Shown here: positions 17,224 to 26,395 of the stretch, piece by piece
Layout of the letters: each line of letters opens with the position of its first letter
How positions within the stretch are numbered: the first letter of the stretch is position 1
NCBI RefSeq assembly: GCF_900187615.1
Contig: NZ_FYDO01000001.1
Span: 1 to 64,000 of the forward strand
DNA from: Pseudomonas sp. Irchel s3f7
Lineage (GTDB): Bacteria > Pseudomonadota > Gammaproteobacteria > Pseudomonadales > Pseudomonadaceae
Length of the DNA: 64,000 nt
Reading direction: 5' to 3'
Notes under the pieces: generated by a model
What the model was told of the DNA's origin: nothing
The model's database searches: none
The model's input: the letters and a program-made list of their open reading frames with translations, nothing else
Position numbers and translations under genes: made by a program

Positions 17224-17694
17224 ATGTCTGCAGAATCCCAACTGAACCTCACGCGTTATGTCCCGGCACTGCTGAATTTCTTGTCCAACAAGCTCTCCTC
17301 AGGCGCATCGCAGTGCTATCGCAAGCATTTCGGAATCGGTGTCGTCGAATGGCGAATGCTTTCGATGCTTGCTGTGGAAAATGACATCACCGCCAACCGA
17401 ATCTGCCAGACGATCGGCCTCGACAAGAGCGCGGTCAGCCGTTCATTGCAGTCGCTGGAAGGTGCCGGGCATATTTGCAGCCAGGTCGATTCAAAGGATG
17501 CGCGGCGCTATACCGTCAGCCTGACGGACAGCGGCAAAGCCCTGCATGAGCGAGTCCTGAAGGTTGCACTGGAACGTGAGCGGCGGCTGCTCAGCGAGCT
17601 ATCTGCCTCGGAAGTGGACACCCTCGTCGAGTTGTTGGGCCGACTGCATTCCCAGGTCGCCAATGTGAACGAGTACGACCCCGAAGACGCTTGA
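17224..17694 (+). CDS. MarR-family regulator, likely controlling the van genes
   Basis: A 156-residue protein with the MarR winged helix. The recognition region is at residues 50-75 (ITANRICQTIGLDKSAVSRSLQSLE) and the wing at about 80-95 (SKDARRYTVSLTDSG). Long helices at both ends form the dimer. It is divergent from vanB with a palindrome between them, the usual arrangement for a ligand-released repressor. Vanillate genes in Pseudomonas are more often linked to a GntR-type VanR, so a MarR protein here is notable. The effector (vanillate or a CoA-linked aromatic) is not known. The ribosome site is weak. Confidence 0.85.
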   Translation: MSAESQLNLTRYVPALLNFLSNKLSSGASQCYRKHFGIGVVEWRMLSMLAVENDITANRICQTIGLDKSAVSRSLQSLEGAGHICSQVDSKDARRYTVSLTDSGKALHERVLKVALERERRLLSELSASEVDTLVELLGRLHSQVANVNEYDPEDA

Positions 17695-17728
17695 ATCTGG
17701 GTGCCTGAAACTCGAGTGCCTTTCAGGT

Positions 17729-17765
17729 ATCGCGATTGCCGATGGGTCGCATCCACACAAGCGAT
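17729..17765. promoter_or_regulatory. Tandem ATC-N9-GAT element before the chemoreceptor (copy A)
   Basis: Two ATC-N9-GAT motifs at 17729-17743 and 17751-17765, separated by 7 bases (GGGTCGC). The same arrangement and much of the intervening sequence recur at 25180 and 26767. ATC-N9-GAT is the NodD-type LysR recognition pattern of nod boxes. The element ends 99 bases before the chemoreceptor start. Confidence 0.75.
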
Positions 17766-17864
17766 TGGTCAGCTTCGCACTGTCACGTCAACCTGCCCCG
17801 ATTAAAACAATAATGGGGTTCACTCGATGGCTGATCGCTCTATCGCCGCATACAGGCCGAGCAA

Positions 17865-19814
17865 GTGAGAGTCCATCGATTGGGTGCTTCGCTGAACCGC
17901 CTCAGTGTCGGCGGCAAGTTAACGCTCGGCTTCGGTCTGGTCCTGATCTGCACGATGGGCATGGCGCTCACCGCTTGGTATTCGGTGCGGGTAACGCAAT
18001 CAAGCACCACACAGTTACGGGAGCTGGATCGCCAGAAAGCCAGTCTTGCCCAGGCGCGGCTTGCCGAGCGGGATTTTGGTTTGCTGCCGTCACGAGAATC
18101 GGTTGCGCAGGTCGAGGATTCTTTACGTCAACTACAAGTCGGACCGTCGCTTGCTCTTTCGGGAGAGCGTTTCAGGCAGACGCTCGTCCAGTCATCCGAC
18201 CGTTACCTGAAGGCATTTCAGGCCTATGCCGAAGCGCGCTACCAGGCGATTCGGGCGAGGCTGCGTATGCAAGTGCTGGCGGAAACGACAGGGCAGCGAT
18301 TCAGCGAAGTATTCCTCGACCAATTAGACGATATCAACCTCAATCTTGAGCAACACCAGCTGCCCCAAGCGCAGTCAATGCAGCAGTTGGAAGAGGCGGT
18401 GGCATTGCGCGAGCGCTTGGCCAATCTGCGTGACAGCGAGCTGTATTTTTCCCTCGATCCGCAAAACCGTTATCGGGACGATTGGGTGAACCGGGTGAAT
18501 GAGCTTGCCAGCGCGCTAGGCAGTCTGAATTCGCAGCTCGATGGCGATCGTCGTCGAGCACTGGATGAGGCCAGTGCAGCGTTGGCCGAGTACCGCGAGG
18601 CATTTCTGGGTTTTGCCAGCAGCGGTGAGCAGGCCATGGCGCAACAAGTGAGCATGTCGGTGTCGGCTGAACAAGTGACGATGGTGTTGGAAACCGAGCG
18701 GGCGAGGGCTGCACAATCTTATGAATTACTCCAAAGACGTCTGGATCAGCAACTTGCAGTGATGGTGCTGCTTGCCGTGTTGCTCAGTATCGGCGCGTGC
18801 CTTTTGATCCAGCGTTCAATTGTTTCGCCACTGAAAATGATGCTGGGTCTGGCGCAACGGGTGGCTGCGGGAAATCTGAAGGATCGTCCCGCGCTGCTTG
18901 ATCGACAAGATGAGTTGGGCCAGCTCGGTAGTGCTATTGACCTGATGTTGCAGGCGCTGCGCCATCTTGTGGGGCGAATCGGCAGCGACGTGCAACAACT
19001 GGACGCCGCGGCCGTCTCGCTGGGTGCAATGGTCGATCGCACAGGGCAGGGTGTGCGCGCACAGCGCGAGCAGACCGCCGAGGTGGTTGCGGCCATGCAG
19101 CATATGACCCAAGCGGCGGCACAGGTCAACCAGCAAGTCGCGGGAAGCCAGGCGAGCCTGGGCGATGCTTGCAAGCTGATTCATCATGGCGACGACCTGG
19201 TGCGACAGGCGAGTCAAAGCCTTCAGCAGCTATCGCGGGAAATGACCAGCAGTGTGGGTTCCATGCAACTGTTGCAAAGCGAAAGCCAGGCCATTACCAG
19301 TGTGCTGGATGTGATCAGCGCACTCGCCGAACAGACCAATCTATTGGCCTTGAATGCCGCCATCGAAGCAGCGCGAGCCGGTGAGCAGGGTCGCGGTTTT
19401 GCTGTAGTGGCCGACGAGGTTCGGGTGCTCGCCAGTCGAACGCGAGCATCGACAGGCGAGATTGATAGCATGATTCAACGCCTCTGGAAGGTCACCGGCG
19501 ACACAGCAACCAGTCTTTTCGACAGTCAGCGACGGACTGCCGAAGGCGTTGAGCTGACAGTGCGCGCCAGTCAGGTCCTGGGTGCGACTACCGAGGCCAT
19601 CTCGCGAGTTGAATACAGCGGACAGAGAATTGCCCACGCTGCAGCATCGCAACATGACATAGCCTGTCGAGTCGATGCAGCGCTTGGGCAGGTGGACAGG
19701 GTAGTCGAGCAAAATGCCGAGGAGTGTGCTCGGCTGGAGACAGCGAATGGCGACTTGCAGCGCCTGAGCGTCAGCCTTGGTGAAGCGGTAGGGGCGTTTC
19801 ACCGCGACACCTGA
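17865..19814 (+). CDS. Methyl-accepting chemotaxis protein with large helical sensor
   Basis: A 649-residue chemoreceptor. Transmembrane segments are at about residues 20-40 and 300-320. Between them lies an all-helical periplasmic ligand-binding region of about 255 residues, the size of HBM (helical bimodular) domains. A HAMP domain follows at about 320-375. The signalling tip carries the canonical [20 protein letters not shown] and [10 protein letters not shown] motifs. The likely start is GTG at 17865. It is preceded by a tandem ATC-N9-GAT element shared with the catabolic genes 7-9 kb downstream, so it probably senses the same aromatic substrate. Its ligand is not known. Confidence 0.9.
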   Translation: MRVHRLGASLNRLSVGGKLTLGFGLVLICTMGMALTAWYSVRVTQSSTTQLRELDRQKASLAQARLAERDFGLLPSRESVAQVEDSLRQLQVGPSLALSGERFRQTLVQSSDRYLKAFQAYAEARYQAIRARLRMQVLAETTGQRFSEVFLDQLDDINLNLEQHQLPQAQSMQQLEEAVALRERLANLRDSELYFSLDPQNRYRDDWVNRVNELASALGSLNSQLDGDRRRALDEASAALAEYREAFLGFASSGEQAMAQQVSMSVSAEQVTMVLETERARAAQSYELLQRRLDQQLAVMVLLAVLLSIGACLLIQRSIVSPLKMMLGLAQRVAAGNLKDRPALLDRQDELGQLGSAIDLMLQALRHLVGRIGSDVQQLDAAAVSLGAMVDRTGQGVRAQREQTAEVVAAMQHMTQAAAQVNQQVAGSQASLGDACKLIHHGDDLVRQASQSLQQLSREMTSSVGSMQLLQSESQAITSVLDVISALAEQTNLLALNAAIEAARAGEQGRGFAVVADEVRVLASRTRASTGEIDSMIQRLWKVTGDTATSLFDSQRRTAEGVELTVRASQVLGATTEAISRVEYSGQRIAHAAASQHDIACRVDAALGQVDRVVEQNAEECARLETANGDLQRLSVSLGEAVGAFHRDT

Positions 19815-19879
19815 AGCACTCCCGCTGGGTGTGATCAGCGACGTAGTTCAAACACCTGAAAACTTAAACTGGATACGAC

Positions 19880-20815
19880 ATGCGTTATCGACGTCTTGAC
19901 TTGAACCTGCTGGTCGCCTTGGACGCCTTGTTGAGCGAATGTAGTGTCAGCAGGGCCGCCGAGCGATTGTGCCTGGGGCAGTCGGCAACCAGTTCGGCGC
20001 TCGGACGTTTGCGTGAGCATTTCAACGATCCGTTGCTGGTCCAGATTGGACGGCGTCTGGAACCCACGGCGTTGGGTCTGGAACTGCTTCCCAGAGTGCG
20101 TGAAGCGTTGGCTCTGACTCGTGAGATTGTCGATGCACCGGTCAATTTTGAACCGGCCAGTTGCACTCGGCACTTCACTTTGGTGGCTTCCGACTACGTA
20201 GCTGGCGTCCTGCTGCCAGCCGTCAGTCTTGAGTTGGCCCGAATCGCACCTGGTGTGCGCTTGAGTCTGCGGGACATGCCTGTGCCGCGTGACAGTGACG
20301 TGGTCAGCGAAGCGCTCGACTATCGCCGCAGCGATTGTGTGATTGTGCCTCAGCGGCGATTGAACCCGGCTTACCCCCATATCCCGCTGATGAACGACGA
20401 GCTCTGTTGCATCGTCTGCGCTCGGCAACCCCGGTTCGCCGAAGGCTTGAGCCTGGCCGACTATTGCGCGGCGGAGCACGTGGTACGCGAGTTTGCCGAG
20501 GGTCGAAATCTGGCGATGGATGCAGCGCACTTGCATGAGTCGGGCGTTCATCGCCGAGTGGCAGTGGCCCTGGAAAGCTTTGTGTTGATGCCCGAATTCA
20601 TCGTCGGTACTGCCCGGATCGCCACCGTGTTTCGCCGCCAGGCGCAGCGCTTCGCTCAACATTATCCGTTGCGTATTCACCCGGCACCGCTGGCATTTCC
20701 TGATGCCGTTCAGGTATTGCAATGGCACCCTTATCAAGATCATGACCCGGCGATGGTGTGGTTTCGCGGCCTGTTATCGCAGCAGGCCGCGTTGCTTGAT
20801 CAGTGCTCTACCTGA
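19880..20815 (+). CDS. NodD/NahR-type LysR regulator (first copy)
   Basis: A 311-residue LysR protein. The N-terminal winged helix (residues 6-65; LDLNLLVALDALL, AAERLCLGQSATSSALGRLR) follows the NodD/NahR/LinR subfamily pattern. A substrate-binding domain covers about residues 90-300 (FIVGTARIATV matches the subfamily). It is a paralogue of the LysR protein at 24119. Its end overlaps the end of the convergent GlcG-like gene by 16 bases. No ATC-N9-GAT element lies before it. It may tune the same genes as its paralogue or answer a later intermediate. Confidence 0.88.
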   Translation: MRYRRLDLNLLVALDALLSECSVSRAAERLCLGQSATSSALGRLREHFNDPLLVQIGRRLEPTALGLELLPRVREALALTREIVDAPVNFEPASCTRHFTLVASDYVAGVLLPAVSLELARIAPGVRLSLRDMPVPRDSDVVSEALDYRRSDCVIVPQRRLNPAYPHIPLMNDELCCIVCARQPRFAEGLSLADYCAAEHVVREFAEGRNLAMDAAHLHESGVHRRVAVALESFVLMPEFIVGTARIATVFRRQAQRFAQHYPLRIHPAPLAFPDAVQVLQWHPYQDHDPAMVWFRGLLSQQAALLDQCST

Positions 20816-21246
20816 TCACCGGTATCCGCCACCAGCGCAGCCTGTTCAATAGCCTGTAAAGCGCAGCGCTCGTCGTTGTCTGAAGTGTCACCGCTGACGC
20901 CAATGGCACCCAGAATCAGTCCCTCGGCATTGCGAATCAACACGCCTCCGGCGACGGGAATCACCTCACCGCCGGTCAGGCTGTTGATAGCGTCGAAGAA
21001 CGCCGGCATCGCTTGTGCGCGCCGGGCCAGTTCGCGCCCGCCAAAGCCCATTCCCAAGCAACCCCGTGCCTTGCCGGTGGCGATCTGTGGTCGAAGGAAA
21101 CTGGCATGTTCATCACGCAAGACTGCCAGCGGATGACCCGCAGCATCCAGCACGGCCACCGCAAGGGGGTTGATGCCCGTTTCCCGAGCGATGCGGATGG
21201 CATGGCTGGCGATGTTGGTGGCGGTCATCAGGTCGAGTTGCTGCAT
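20800..21246 (-). CDS. GlcG/HbpS-like (DUF336) protein
   Basis: About 148 residues of the GlcG/HbpS fold: AVAVLDAAGHPLAVLRDE near the start, a glycine-rich GGVLIRNAEG segment and a GAIGVSGDTSDNDE loop near the end. Family members occur in many catabolic operons and some bind heme or small acids; the biochemical role is generally unclear. The ATG at 21246 has AGGA eight bases upstream. An alternative ATG at 21261 overlaps the stop of the amidohydrolase gene, so the two genes are tightly coupled. It is the last gene of a leftward operon with the amidohydrolase and probably the alpha/beta hydrolase. Confidence 0.8.
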   Translation of the reverse strand: MQQLDLMTATNIASHAIRIARETGINPLAVAVLDAAGHPLAVLRDEHASFLRPQIATGKARGCLGMGFGGRELARRAQAMPAFFDAINSLTGGEVIPVAGGVLIRNAEGLILGAIGVSGDTSDNDERCALQAIEQAALVADTGDQVEH

Positions 21247-21257
21247 GGCGTTGGTCC

Positions 21258-22607
21258 TCATTGTGCCCACTTGCCCAATTGGGTCACGCGGTCCCGGGTG
21301 TAAAGATCAGTCCATTTCAGCGAGTTGAAATCAGAGACCTGTTTGGGGTTGTAGGGGCTGCGCTCCATGCGCACGGACTGGCCAGCCTTGTACACGGCTT
21401 TAAGGCGAGAGCGGTCTTGCAGGATGCGGATGTCGTGCAACGGCGAACCGTCGAGCAACAGGAAGTCTGCTTGCTTGCCCACTTCGAGGGTGCCGATGGT
21501 CTCACCGCGTGGCATGCAGCGCGCACCGACGTTGGTGGCGGCATACAGCGCTTCTGCGGGGGTGAAGCCCAGCCGGGTGACCAACAGTTCCAGCTCACGA
21601 GCGTGCCACTCGCCATAGGGCGTTACCGCAAAACCGCTGTCGCTGCCACACGCGAACGGCACGCCAGCGGCCTTGGCACGTTTGAGCACCGCCGAACCGA
21701 CTTCCAGGGTGCGGGCACAGTAACCGGCATAACCGGTGCTGATGGCTGGATCGTGGGGTTGGCAGAAGTCCACGGTGTTTTGCGGGAAGGTCATGGTCGG
21801 CGCGAGAATACTGCCGGCTTCGAGCAATGCCTCGATACAGTCGTCGTCCATGTAGAAGGCATGGAACACCAGATCGACACCGGCGCGTGCGGCGTACATC
21901 ACAGCTTCTCGGCCATAGGCGTGGGTCGCCACTTTGCAGCCCAGGCGGTGAGCTTCTTCGACCATCTCATAGGTTTCTTCGGCGGTGAACGCGGCGATGA
22001 TTTCGCCGTTCGGGCGGCGGTGGGTGCCGTCCATGGCGATCTTGATCAGGTCGACGCCATCCTTGGCCTGTTTGCGGATTTCAGCCAACGCTTCGCTGCG
22101 ACTGGTGACCAGGCGCGCAGTGAAATACTCCGGAGCACCTACTCGACTCGGAAACCAGTCGTTGAGGCTCTGTCGATTGGTGATGACCCGGCTGCTGGCG
22201 GCGATACGCGGGCCTTCGAACAAACCGGCAGCGATTGCGTTGCGCACAGCGATGCTGAGTTGGCCGCTATCGCCCGGGCAGACCATGCTGGTCACACCGG
22301 CGGCCAGCACGTGTTGGGCGAAGAACATGCCGCGCAGCGCACGGAACTCGTCGCTGGTCCAGATATCAATGTCTTCTTCGCTCTGCGCGTTGCCGAAGGC
22401 CAAATGGGTGTGCACATCCACCAGGCCCGGCATGACAAAATTATCGCCGGCGTCCAGCAGGGTGTCGCCCGGTTGCGTCGGCGGCGCGAGGGCGGTCGGG
22501 CCGACGTACGACAGCAGGCCGTTTTCCACGATAAGGGTTTGCTGTTGACGGGTTTGCAGGCCGGTACCGTCGAACAGGGTCTGGCATTTCAGGTGTAGGG
22601 CGGGCAT
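21258..22607 (-). CDS. Metal-dependent amidohydrolase (imidazolonepropionase/prolidase-like)
   Basis: A 449-residue amidohydrolase-superfamily protein. Metal ligands are visible: VDVHTHL (about residue 64-68), a carbamylated-lysine candidate in DLIKIAMDG (about 190), histidines in ATHAYG and VFHAFYM, and the catalytic aspartate in CGSDSG. The C-terminus returns to the small beta domain (VGKQADFLLLDGSPL). It hydrolyses an amide, lactone or imine-like bond; the substrate is unknown. It sits between the alpha/beta hydrolase and the GlcG-like gene in the leftward operon of the aromatic catabolic region, which suggests hydrolysis of a ring-cleavage or conjugate product. Confidence 0.85.
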   Translation of the reverse strand: MPALHLKCQTLFDGTGLQTRQQQTLIVENGLLSYVGPTALAPPTQPGDTLLDAGDNFVMPGLVDVHTHLAFGNAQSEEDIDIWTSDEFRALRGMFFAQHVLAAGVTSMVCPGDSGQLSIAVRNAIAAGLFEGPRIAASSRVITNRQSLNDWFPSRVGAPEYFTARLVTSRSEALAEIRKQAKDGVDLIKIAMDGTHRRPNGEIIAAFTAEETYEMVEEAHRLGCKVATHAYGREAVMYAARAGVDLVFHAFYMDDDCIEALLEAGSILAPTMTFPQNTVDFCQPHDPAISTGYAGYCARTLEVGSAVLKRAKAAGVPFACGSDSGFAVTPYGEWHARELELLVTRLGFTPAEALYAATNVGARCMPRGETIGTLEVGKQADFLLLDGSPLHDIRILQDRSRLKAVYKAGQSVRMERSPYNPKQVSDFNSLKWTDLYTRDRVTQLGKWAQ

Positions 22608-22755
22608 GGCGTTTCACTGTGTGGGTTGTTATGCAAAGCGAGGCTAGGGCAGGGCCATGCATGCCACCAGCAACTTGCATCAATGCTCGCGTATTGATGG
22701 CGTCAATAGCTGCTGTACCTCGAGCACCCAACTGAGCTCGTTCAGCGCTCGACAA

Positions 22756-22883
22756 AACGCCATCGCCGGCAAGCCAGCTCCTACAGGATCGAGGGGGAGT
22801 TCGGATTGTTTGGTACCACATAAATCGGTAGGAGCCGGCTTGCTGGCGATGGCGAATGTGACATCGCCATCGCTGGCAAGCGA
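22756..22883. repeat. REP cluster (three half elements)
   Basis: GCCATCGCCGGCAAGCCAGCTCCTACA, TAGGAGCCGGCTTGCTGGCGATGGC and a further GCCATCGCTGGCAAGCG form inverted pairs of the fluorescens-type REP family. They lie in the gap between the alpha/beta hydrolase and amidohydrolase genes, where they may stabilise or end the upstream transcript. Confidence 0.8.
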
Positions 22884-22901
22884 GTTTGTAGAGGACGCAG
22901 G

Positions 22902-24059
22902 TTACGCGGTGTGGCCGCCTAATGTTTCGGCAATCCAGTCGGCGATGTATTGGCCCGCGTTGATGCTGTTATCGAAGCTGGAATGCTGCACGCCACCTTC
23001 GCGTTCGGTGAAGATTTTAAGCTCGCGTTTGGGGCTGTTGATCAGTTGCTCGTACGTGCGATGTGCCCACTTCAATGGAATCTGTGAGTCCTTTTCACCG
23101 TGGGTCACCAGGAATGGAACCTTGATCCGGTCCAGTACGCCATCCAGGTGCACGTTTTCGGAGATGGCCATGAACTCATCCATATCTTTCGCTCCCCACA
23201 CCCAGCACACGTGTGCCCAATAGTGCGGAACGGGGAAGCTGCCTTCTTTTTCCAGGCGACGTTTTTGCACATCGCGCCAGTCATGGTTGGCGCCCCACAC
23301 CACACCGCACGCAAACCGTGGTTCGAACGCCACCGCACGCGGGCAGTAATAGCCGCCGAGCGAGACGCCCTCCAGGCCAATACGTTTGGCATCCACGTCG
23401 CTACGGCTTTCCAGCCAGTCGACCACCCGACTGGCCCAATGCTCGCTGTCGAAACGGGCGACCAGATTGTGCAATCGCAGCGCTTCTCCTGTGCCGGGCT
23501 GATCGATGATCAATGATGAAATACCGCGCTTCGCCAGCCACGCTGGCAGCCCGACGCGATATTTCATTTCTTTGGTCGAATCCAGTCCATTGACCTGCAC
23601 CAGGATCGGGGCCGGACCGGTCACGCCTTCGGCACGTACCAGTAAACCGGAAATATGTTTGCCCTCGTAGGGGATTTCTACGCGCTCACAGTTCTCGCGA
23701 GACAGTTCGATACCGCGTTTGAACGTCTGCAGAAAACGCTGGTACAGCTCTGTCCGGCCCGGCGCGCCGTGGGCTTGCAAACGTTCGCAGGTCAGGTAGT
23801 AGGTGGCGGCGCGGTTGTACTTTTCACCAGCAGACAGCAGTCGGCCATTGCCTTCATCTTCTTCAGCAAGGCCGCAGAGTTTGTCGGCCATCTTTGCCCA
23901 GGTTTCGCGAAACGCCTTGGTTCCAGCAGCATCGGGTTGCTGGGCGGCTTCCTGTAGCGGTGCGCACATCTCTTCAATTTCGCCCATACGGGCGCCCATC
24001 TCGATGGCCAGGTCGACGGAGAGATTCCATACGTAATTGGTCGGGAAGTAACGGAACAT
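22902..24059 (-). CDS. Alpha/beta hydrolase related to 2,6-dihydroxypseudooxynicotine hydrolase
   Basis: About 385 residues. An N-terminal helical cap (to about residue 125) precedes the alpha/beta core. The nucleophile elbow is GVSLGG (about residue 235), with the oxyanion/acid region around THGEKDSQIP and the final histidine in GGVQHSSFD. This layout matches the C-C bond hydrolases of the dihydroxypseudooxynicotine hydrolase/FrsA-like group, which cleave acyl side chains from aromatic ketones. I start it at the ATG at 24059, where AAGGA lies upstream; 12 further codons read as repeated threonines and look non-coding. Cleaving an aryl ketone would suit a flavonoid-like or acylphenol substrate. 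Confidence 0.8.
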   Translation of the reverse strand: MFRYFPTNYVWNLSVDLAIEMGARMGEIEEMCAPLQEAAQQPDAAGTKAFRETWAKMADKLCGLAEEDEGNGRLLSAGEKYNRAATYYLTCERLQAHGAPGRTELYQRFLQTFKRGIELSRENCERVEIPYEGKHISGLLVRAEGVTGPAPILVQVNGLDSTKEMKYRVGLPAWLAKRGISSLIIDQPGTGEALRLHNLVARFDSEHWASRVVDWLESRSDVDAKRIGLEGVSLGGYYCPRAVAFEPRFACGVVWGANHDWRDVQKRRLEKEGSFPVPHYWAHVCWVWGAKDMDEFMAISENVHLDGVLDRIKVPFLVTHGEKDSQIPLKWAHRTYEQLINSPKRELKIFTEREGGVQHSSFDNSINAGQYIADWIAETLGGHTA

Positions 24060-24118
24060 GGTTGTTGTTGTCCTTGTGGTTGCCTTGTCGTTCACAAGGC
24101 ACGTTAAGGACGCCCCGG

Positions 24119-25081
24119 CTAATTAGCCAATCGTGACTCCGGATGGGAGGTATCGCGAGCGGCGATATGATCGTGTTCAAGATGCTGGATGAATGCGCTG
24201 ATGCGTTCGCGCAGCCAGCGGTGCATGGGGTCACCGTCGACGCTGCGGTGCCAGAGCATGAACTCGCACATGACCGGAATCTTTACCGGTGGATTGAGGA
24301 TGCGCAGCGGCAAATGCTCGGCGTACAACCGTGCCAGACGTTGGTGCATGGTGGCGATGCGCTGGGTACCGACGACCAGTTGCGGCAGGGTGTTGAAGTC
24401 GTTGGTGATGACTTCGATGCGGCGGTTGAAACCGTACTGGTTCATGAACCACTCTTCGATGCTCAAGTGCCGGCTGCGACCAAAACCGACAGAGACATGG
24501 CCCATGTCCATGTACTGCTCAAGGGTCAGGCTGTCGCCGACCTGGGTATTGCCCTGCCAGACGACGCAGACGTGCTCTTCTTCGAACAACAACTGGTGAG
24601 GGTGACCTTCGATGATGTAGCGCTCAGGCACGATCATCAGATCGACCTCGCCACGAATCAACAAATCAGCGGAACTGTCTCCGGGGCCGATCATTTCGAA
24701 GGTGATGTTGGGCGCTTCCTGATGGATCTTCTGTATCACCTGGGCAAACAGCACGCTGATCAGGTAGTCCGAAGTCACCAGGCGGAAATGACGTTTGCTG
24801 GTCGTAGGGTCGAACACCGGCTTGGCAGTGATCGACGACTGGATCGTCAGCAGCACTTCACGGATGGGTTTGGCAAGCTCTTGCGCGTAAGGCGTTGGCT
24901 GCATTTTACGCCCCACTTGCACGAGCAATTCGTCTTCGAAATAGGTTCGCAGGCGTCCCAATACCCCACTGGTGGCGGACTGCGTCATGTGCAGGCGTTC
25001 GGCGGCACGGGTGATGTTCTGCTCTTCAAGCAATACATCGAGTGCGACCAACAGGTTCAGGTCCAAGTGGTTGAAACGCAT
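24119..25081 (-). CDS. NodD-like LysR regulator (second copy), likely master activator
   Basis: A 320-residue LysR protein whose sequence follows rhizobial NodD closely: LDLNLLVALDVLLEE, RLRTYFEDELLVQ, LLIRGEVDLMIVPE, MGHVSVGFGR, the EEWF block and the final MHRWLRERI. NodD proteins bind flavonoids and activate from ATC-N9-GAT sites. It is divergent from the VOC/Rieske genes, and a tandem ATC-N9-GAT element lies in the gap. It is therefore the best candidate for the protein that reads the three tandem elements in this window. Family members also include NahR and DntR (salicylate, nitroaromatics), so the inducer may be another aromatic. Confidence 0.88.
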   Translation of the reverse strand: MRFNHLDLNLLVALDVLLEEQNITRAAERLHMTQSATSGVLGRLRTYFEDELLVQVGRKMQPTPYAQELAKPIREVLLTIQSSITAKPVFDPTTSKRHFRLVTSDYLISVLFAQVIQKIHQEAPNITFEMIGPGDSSADLLIRGEVDLMIVPERYIIEGHPHQLLFEEEHVCVVWQGNTQVGDSLTLEQYMDMGHVSVGFGRSRHLSIEEWFMNQYGFNRRIEVITNDFNTLPQLVVGTQRIATMHQRLARLYAEHLPLRILNPPVKIPVMCEFMLWHRSVDGDPMHRWLRERISAFIQHLEHDHIAARDTSHPESRLAN

Positions 25082-25179
25082 CAGGCATATCCGCTTTTGT
25101 ATTTATTTTCGCGATACATTCCGGTTAATTCATCGTTCCGTCAACCCCGTCCGTCTGCCGTTATCCCGCGCACTCAGGT

Positions 25180-25216
25180 ATCGCGTTTGCCGATAGGTCG
25201 CATCCTCACTCGCGAT
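25180..25216. promoter_or_regulatory. Tandem ATC-N9-GAT element before the VOC gene (copy B)
   Basis: Motifs at 25180-25194 and 25202-25216, 7 bases apart (AGGTCGC). The first motif is also a palindrome TATCG-N7-CGATA. It lies between the NodD-like regulator and the VOC gene, about 98 and 142 bases from the two starts. Confidence 0.8.
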
Positions 25217-25358
25217 TAGTCAACTGCCAAACCGCACGGCAATCTTCGCCGCAGTCGGCCTTGTTGCCGACACCACCACCGGATTCCATGCATCGCTGAG
25301 TGCGCTTGCGAGCCGCCAGTGCCTGCTTCCGGATACTAATTTCAATGGAGTGGTAGCG

Positions 25359-26288
25359 ATGAACATCATTGGCCTTGATGCCCTGATCTTTGGCGTCGAT
25401 GACATCCAAGCCTGTACCGATTGCCTGCGTGATTACGGCCTCGCGCCGGTTGACGTCGACAGCAGCGGTGGGCGTTTTGAAGCATTGGACGGTACGGCCG
25501 TAATCATTCGCCGTGCGGACGATCCGACGCTACCGATTGCCATCGGCCCGGCGCCGTCGATTCGCGAAACCGTTTACGGCGTTGCCAGCGTGGCTGACCT
25601 CGACGCCATCGAAGACGAGTTGGCGCGAGACCGTCAGGTCACCCGAGAAAACGGCGTGCTGCACAGCGTCGACGACATGGGGTTTGCCATCGCTTTCCAG
25701 GTCACCGTCCGCAAGTCCTACGTCGCGCCAGACGATTTGACCAACGCCGCCGGCCACGCGCCACAACGTCCGCTTAACCAACCGGGCATCACCCTCGAGA
25801 TGAGCGCCACGCCGCGCACGCTGTCGCACGTGGTGTATTTCGTCCCGGATGCCGCCAAGGCCGAAGCCTTCTACGCCGAGCGCCTGGGTTTTCGAACCAC
25901 CGACACTTTCATCGGGGCAGGGCCATTCATGCGTCCGGCGGGGTCCGATGACCACCATTGCCTGTTCATGATCCAGACTCCGCCGCACATGAAGGGCTGC
26001 GAACACTTCACTTTTCACATGGGCAGTGGCACTGAAGTGTTGTTGGCCGGTACACGCTTCGAACAAAAAGGCTGGACCAGTTTCTGGGGCCCTGGCCGTC
26101 ATCTCTTTGGTTCCAACTGGTTCTGGTACTTCAACAGTCCGCTGGGCTGCCACATCGAATACGACGCCGACATGGACAAACACGATGACGCCTGGGAGGC
26201 GCGCCGCGCACCACTGTCGGCGGATAACTCGCAGTTGTTCCTGTTCACCTCGAAAGAAAAATGGGCGCCGGGCGGTCCGCCCCGGTAG
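25359..26288 (+). CDS. Extradiol-dioxygenase-like VOC protein (two domains)
   Basis: About 309 residues with two vicinal-oxygen-chelate domains, an N-terminal one at residues about 5-115 and a catalytic C-terminal one at about 145-285. The expected iron triad is present: histidine in LSHVVYF, histidine in EHFTFHMG and glutamate in CHIEYDAD. This is the layout of type I extradiol ring-cleavage enzymes and FdeC-like proteins. The ATG has GGAG nine bases upstream; a GTG three codons earlier is possible. It is the first gene after element B. It probably opens a catechol-type ring made by the FAD monooxygenase downstream. Confidence 0.82.
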   Translation: MNIIGLDALIFGVDDIQACTDCLRDYGLAPVDVDSSGGRFEALDGTAVIIRRADDPTLPIAIGPAPSIRETVYGVASVADLDAIEDELARDRQVTRENGVLHSVDDMGFAIAFQVTVRKSYVAPDDLTNAAGHAPQRPLNQPGITLEMSATPRTLSHVVYFVPDAAKAEAFYAERLGFRTTDTFIGAGPFMRPAGSDDHHCLFMIQTPPHMKGCEHFTFHMGSGTEVLLAGTRFEQKGWTSFWGPGRHLFGSNWFWYFNSPLGCHIEYDADMDKHDDAWEARRAPLSADNSQLFLFTSKEKWAPGGPPR

Positions 26289-26390
26289 GAACGAGCAAGC
26301 TCGCGATGGAGGCAAACGATGATGCGGGGAGCCTGATGCCCCGCGGTGCTCTCAGGTTTTTCGCGAGCAGGCTCGCTCCTACAAAGGTTT
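26284..26390. repeat. REP inverted pair between VOC and Rieske genes
   Basis: TAGGAACGAGCAAGCTCGCGA and TCGCGAGCAGGCTCGCTCCTA face each other around a short GC-rich stem (GGAGCCTGATGCCCCGCGG). This is the usual REP pair (BIME) of fluorescens pseudomonads. It lies directly after the VOC stop and before the Rieske start. Confidence 0.85.
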
Positions 26391-26395
26391 CTGTC

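Noticed and set aside
22756..22883. Inverted repeats as ends of a small transposon
   Set aside because: Their cores fit the dispersed REP family of this genus, and no element lies between them.
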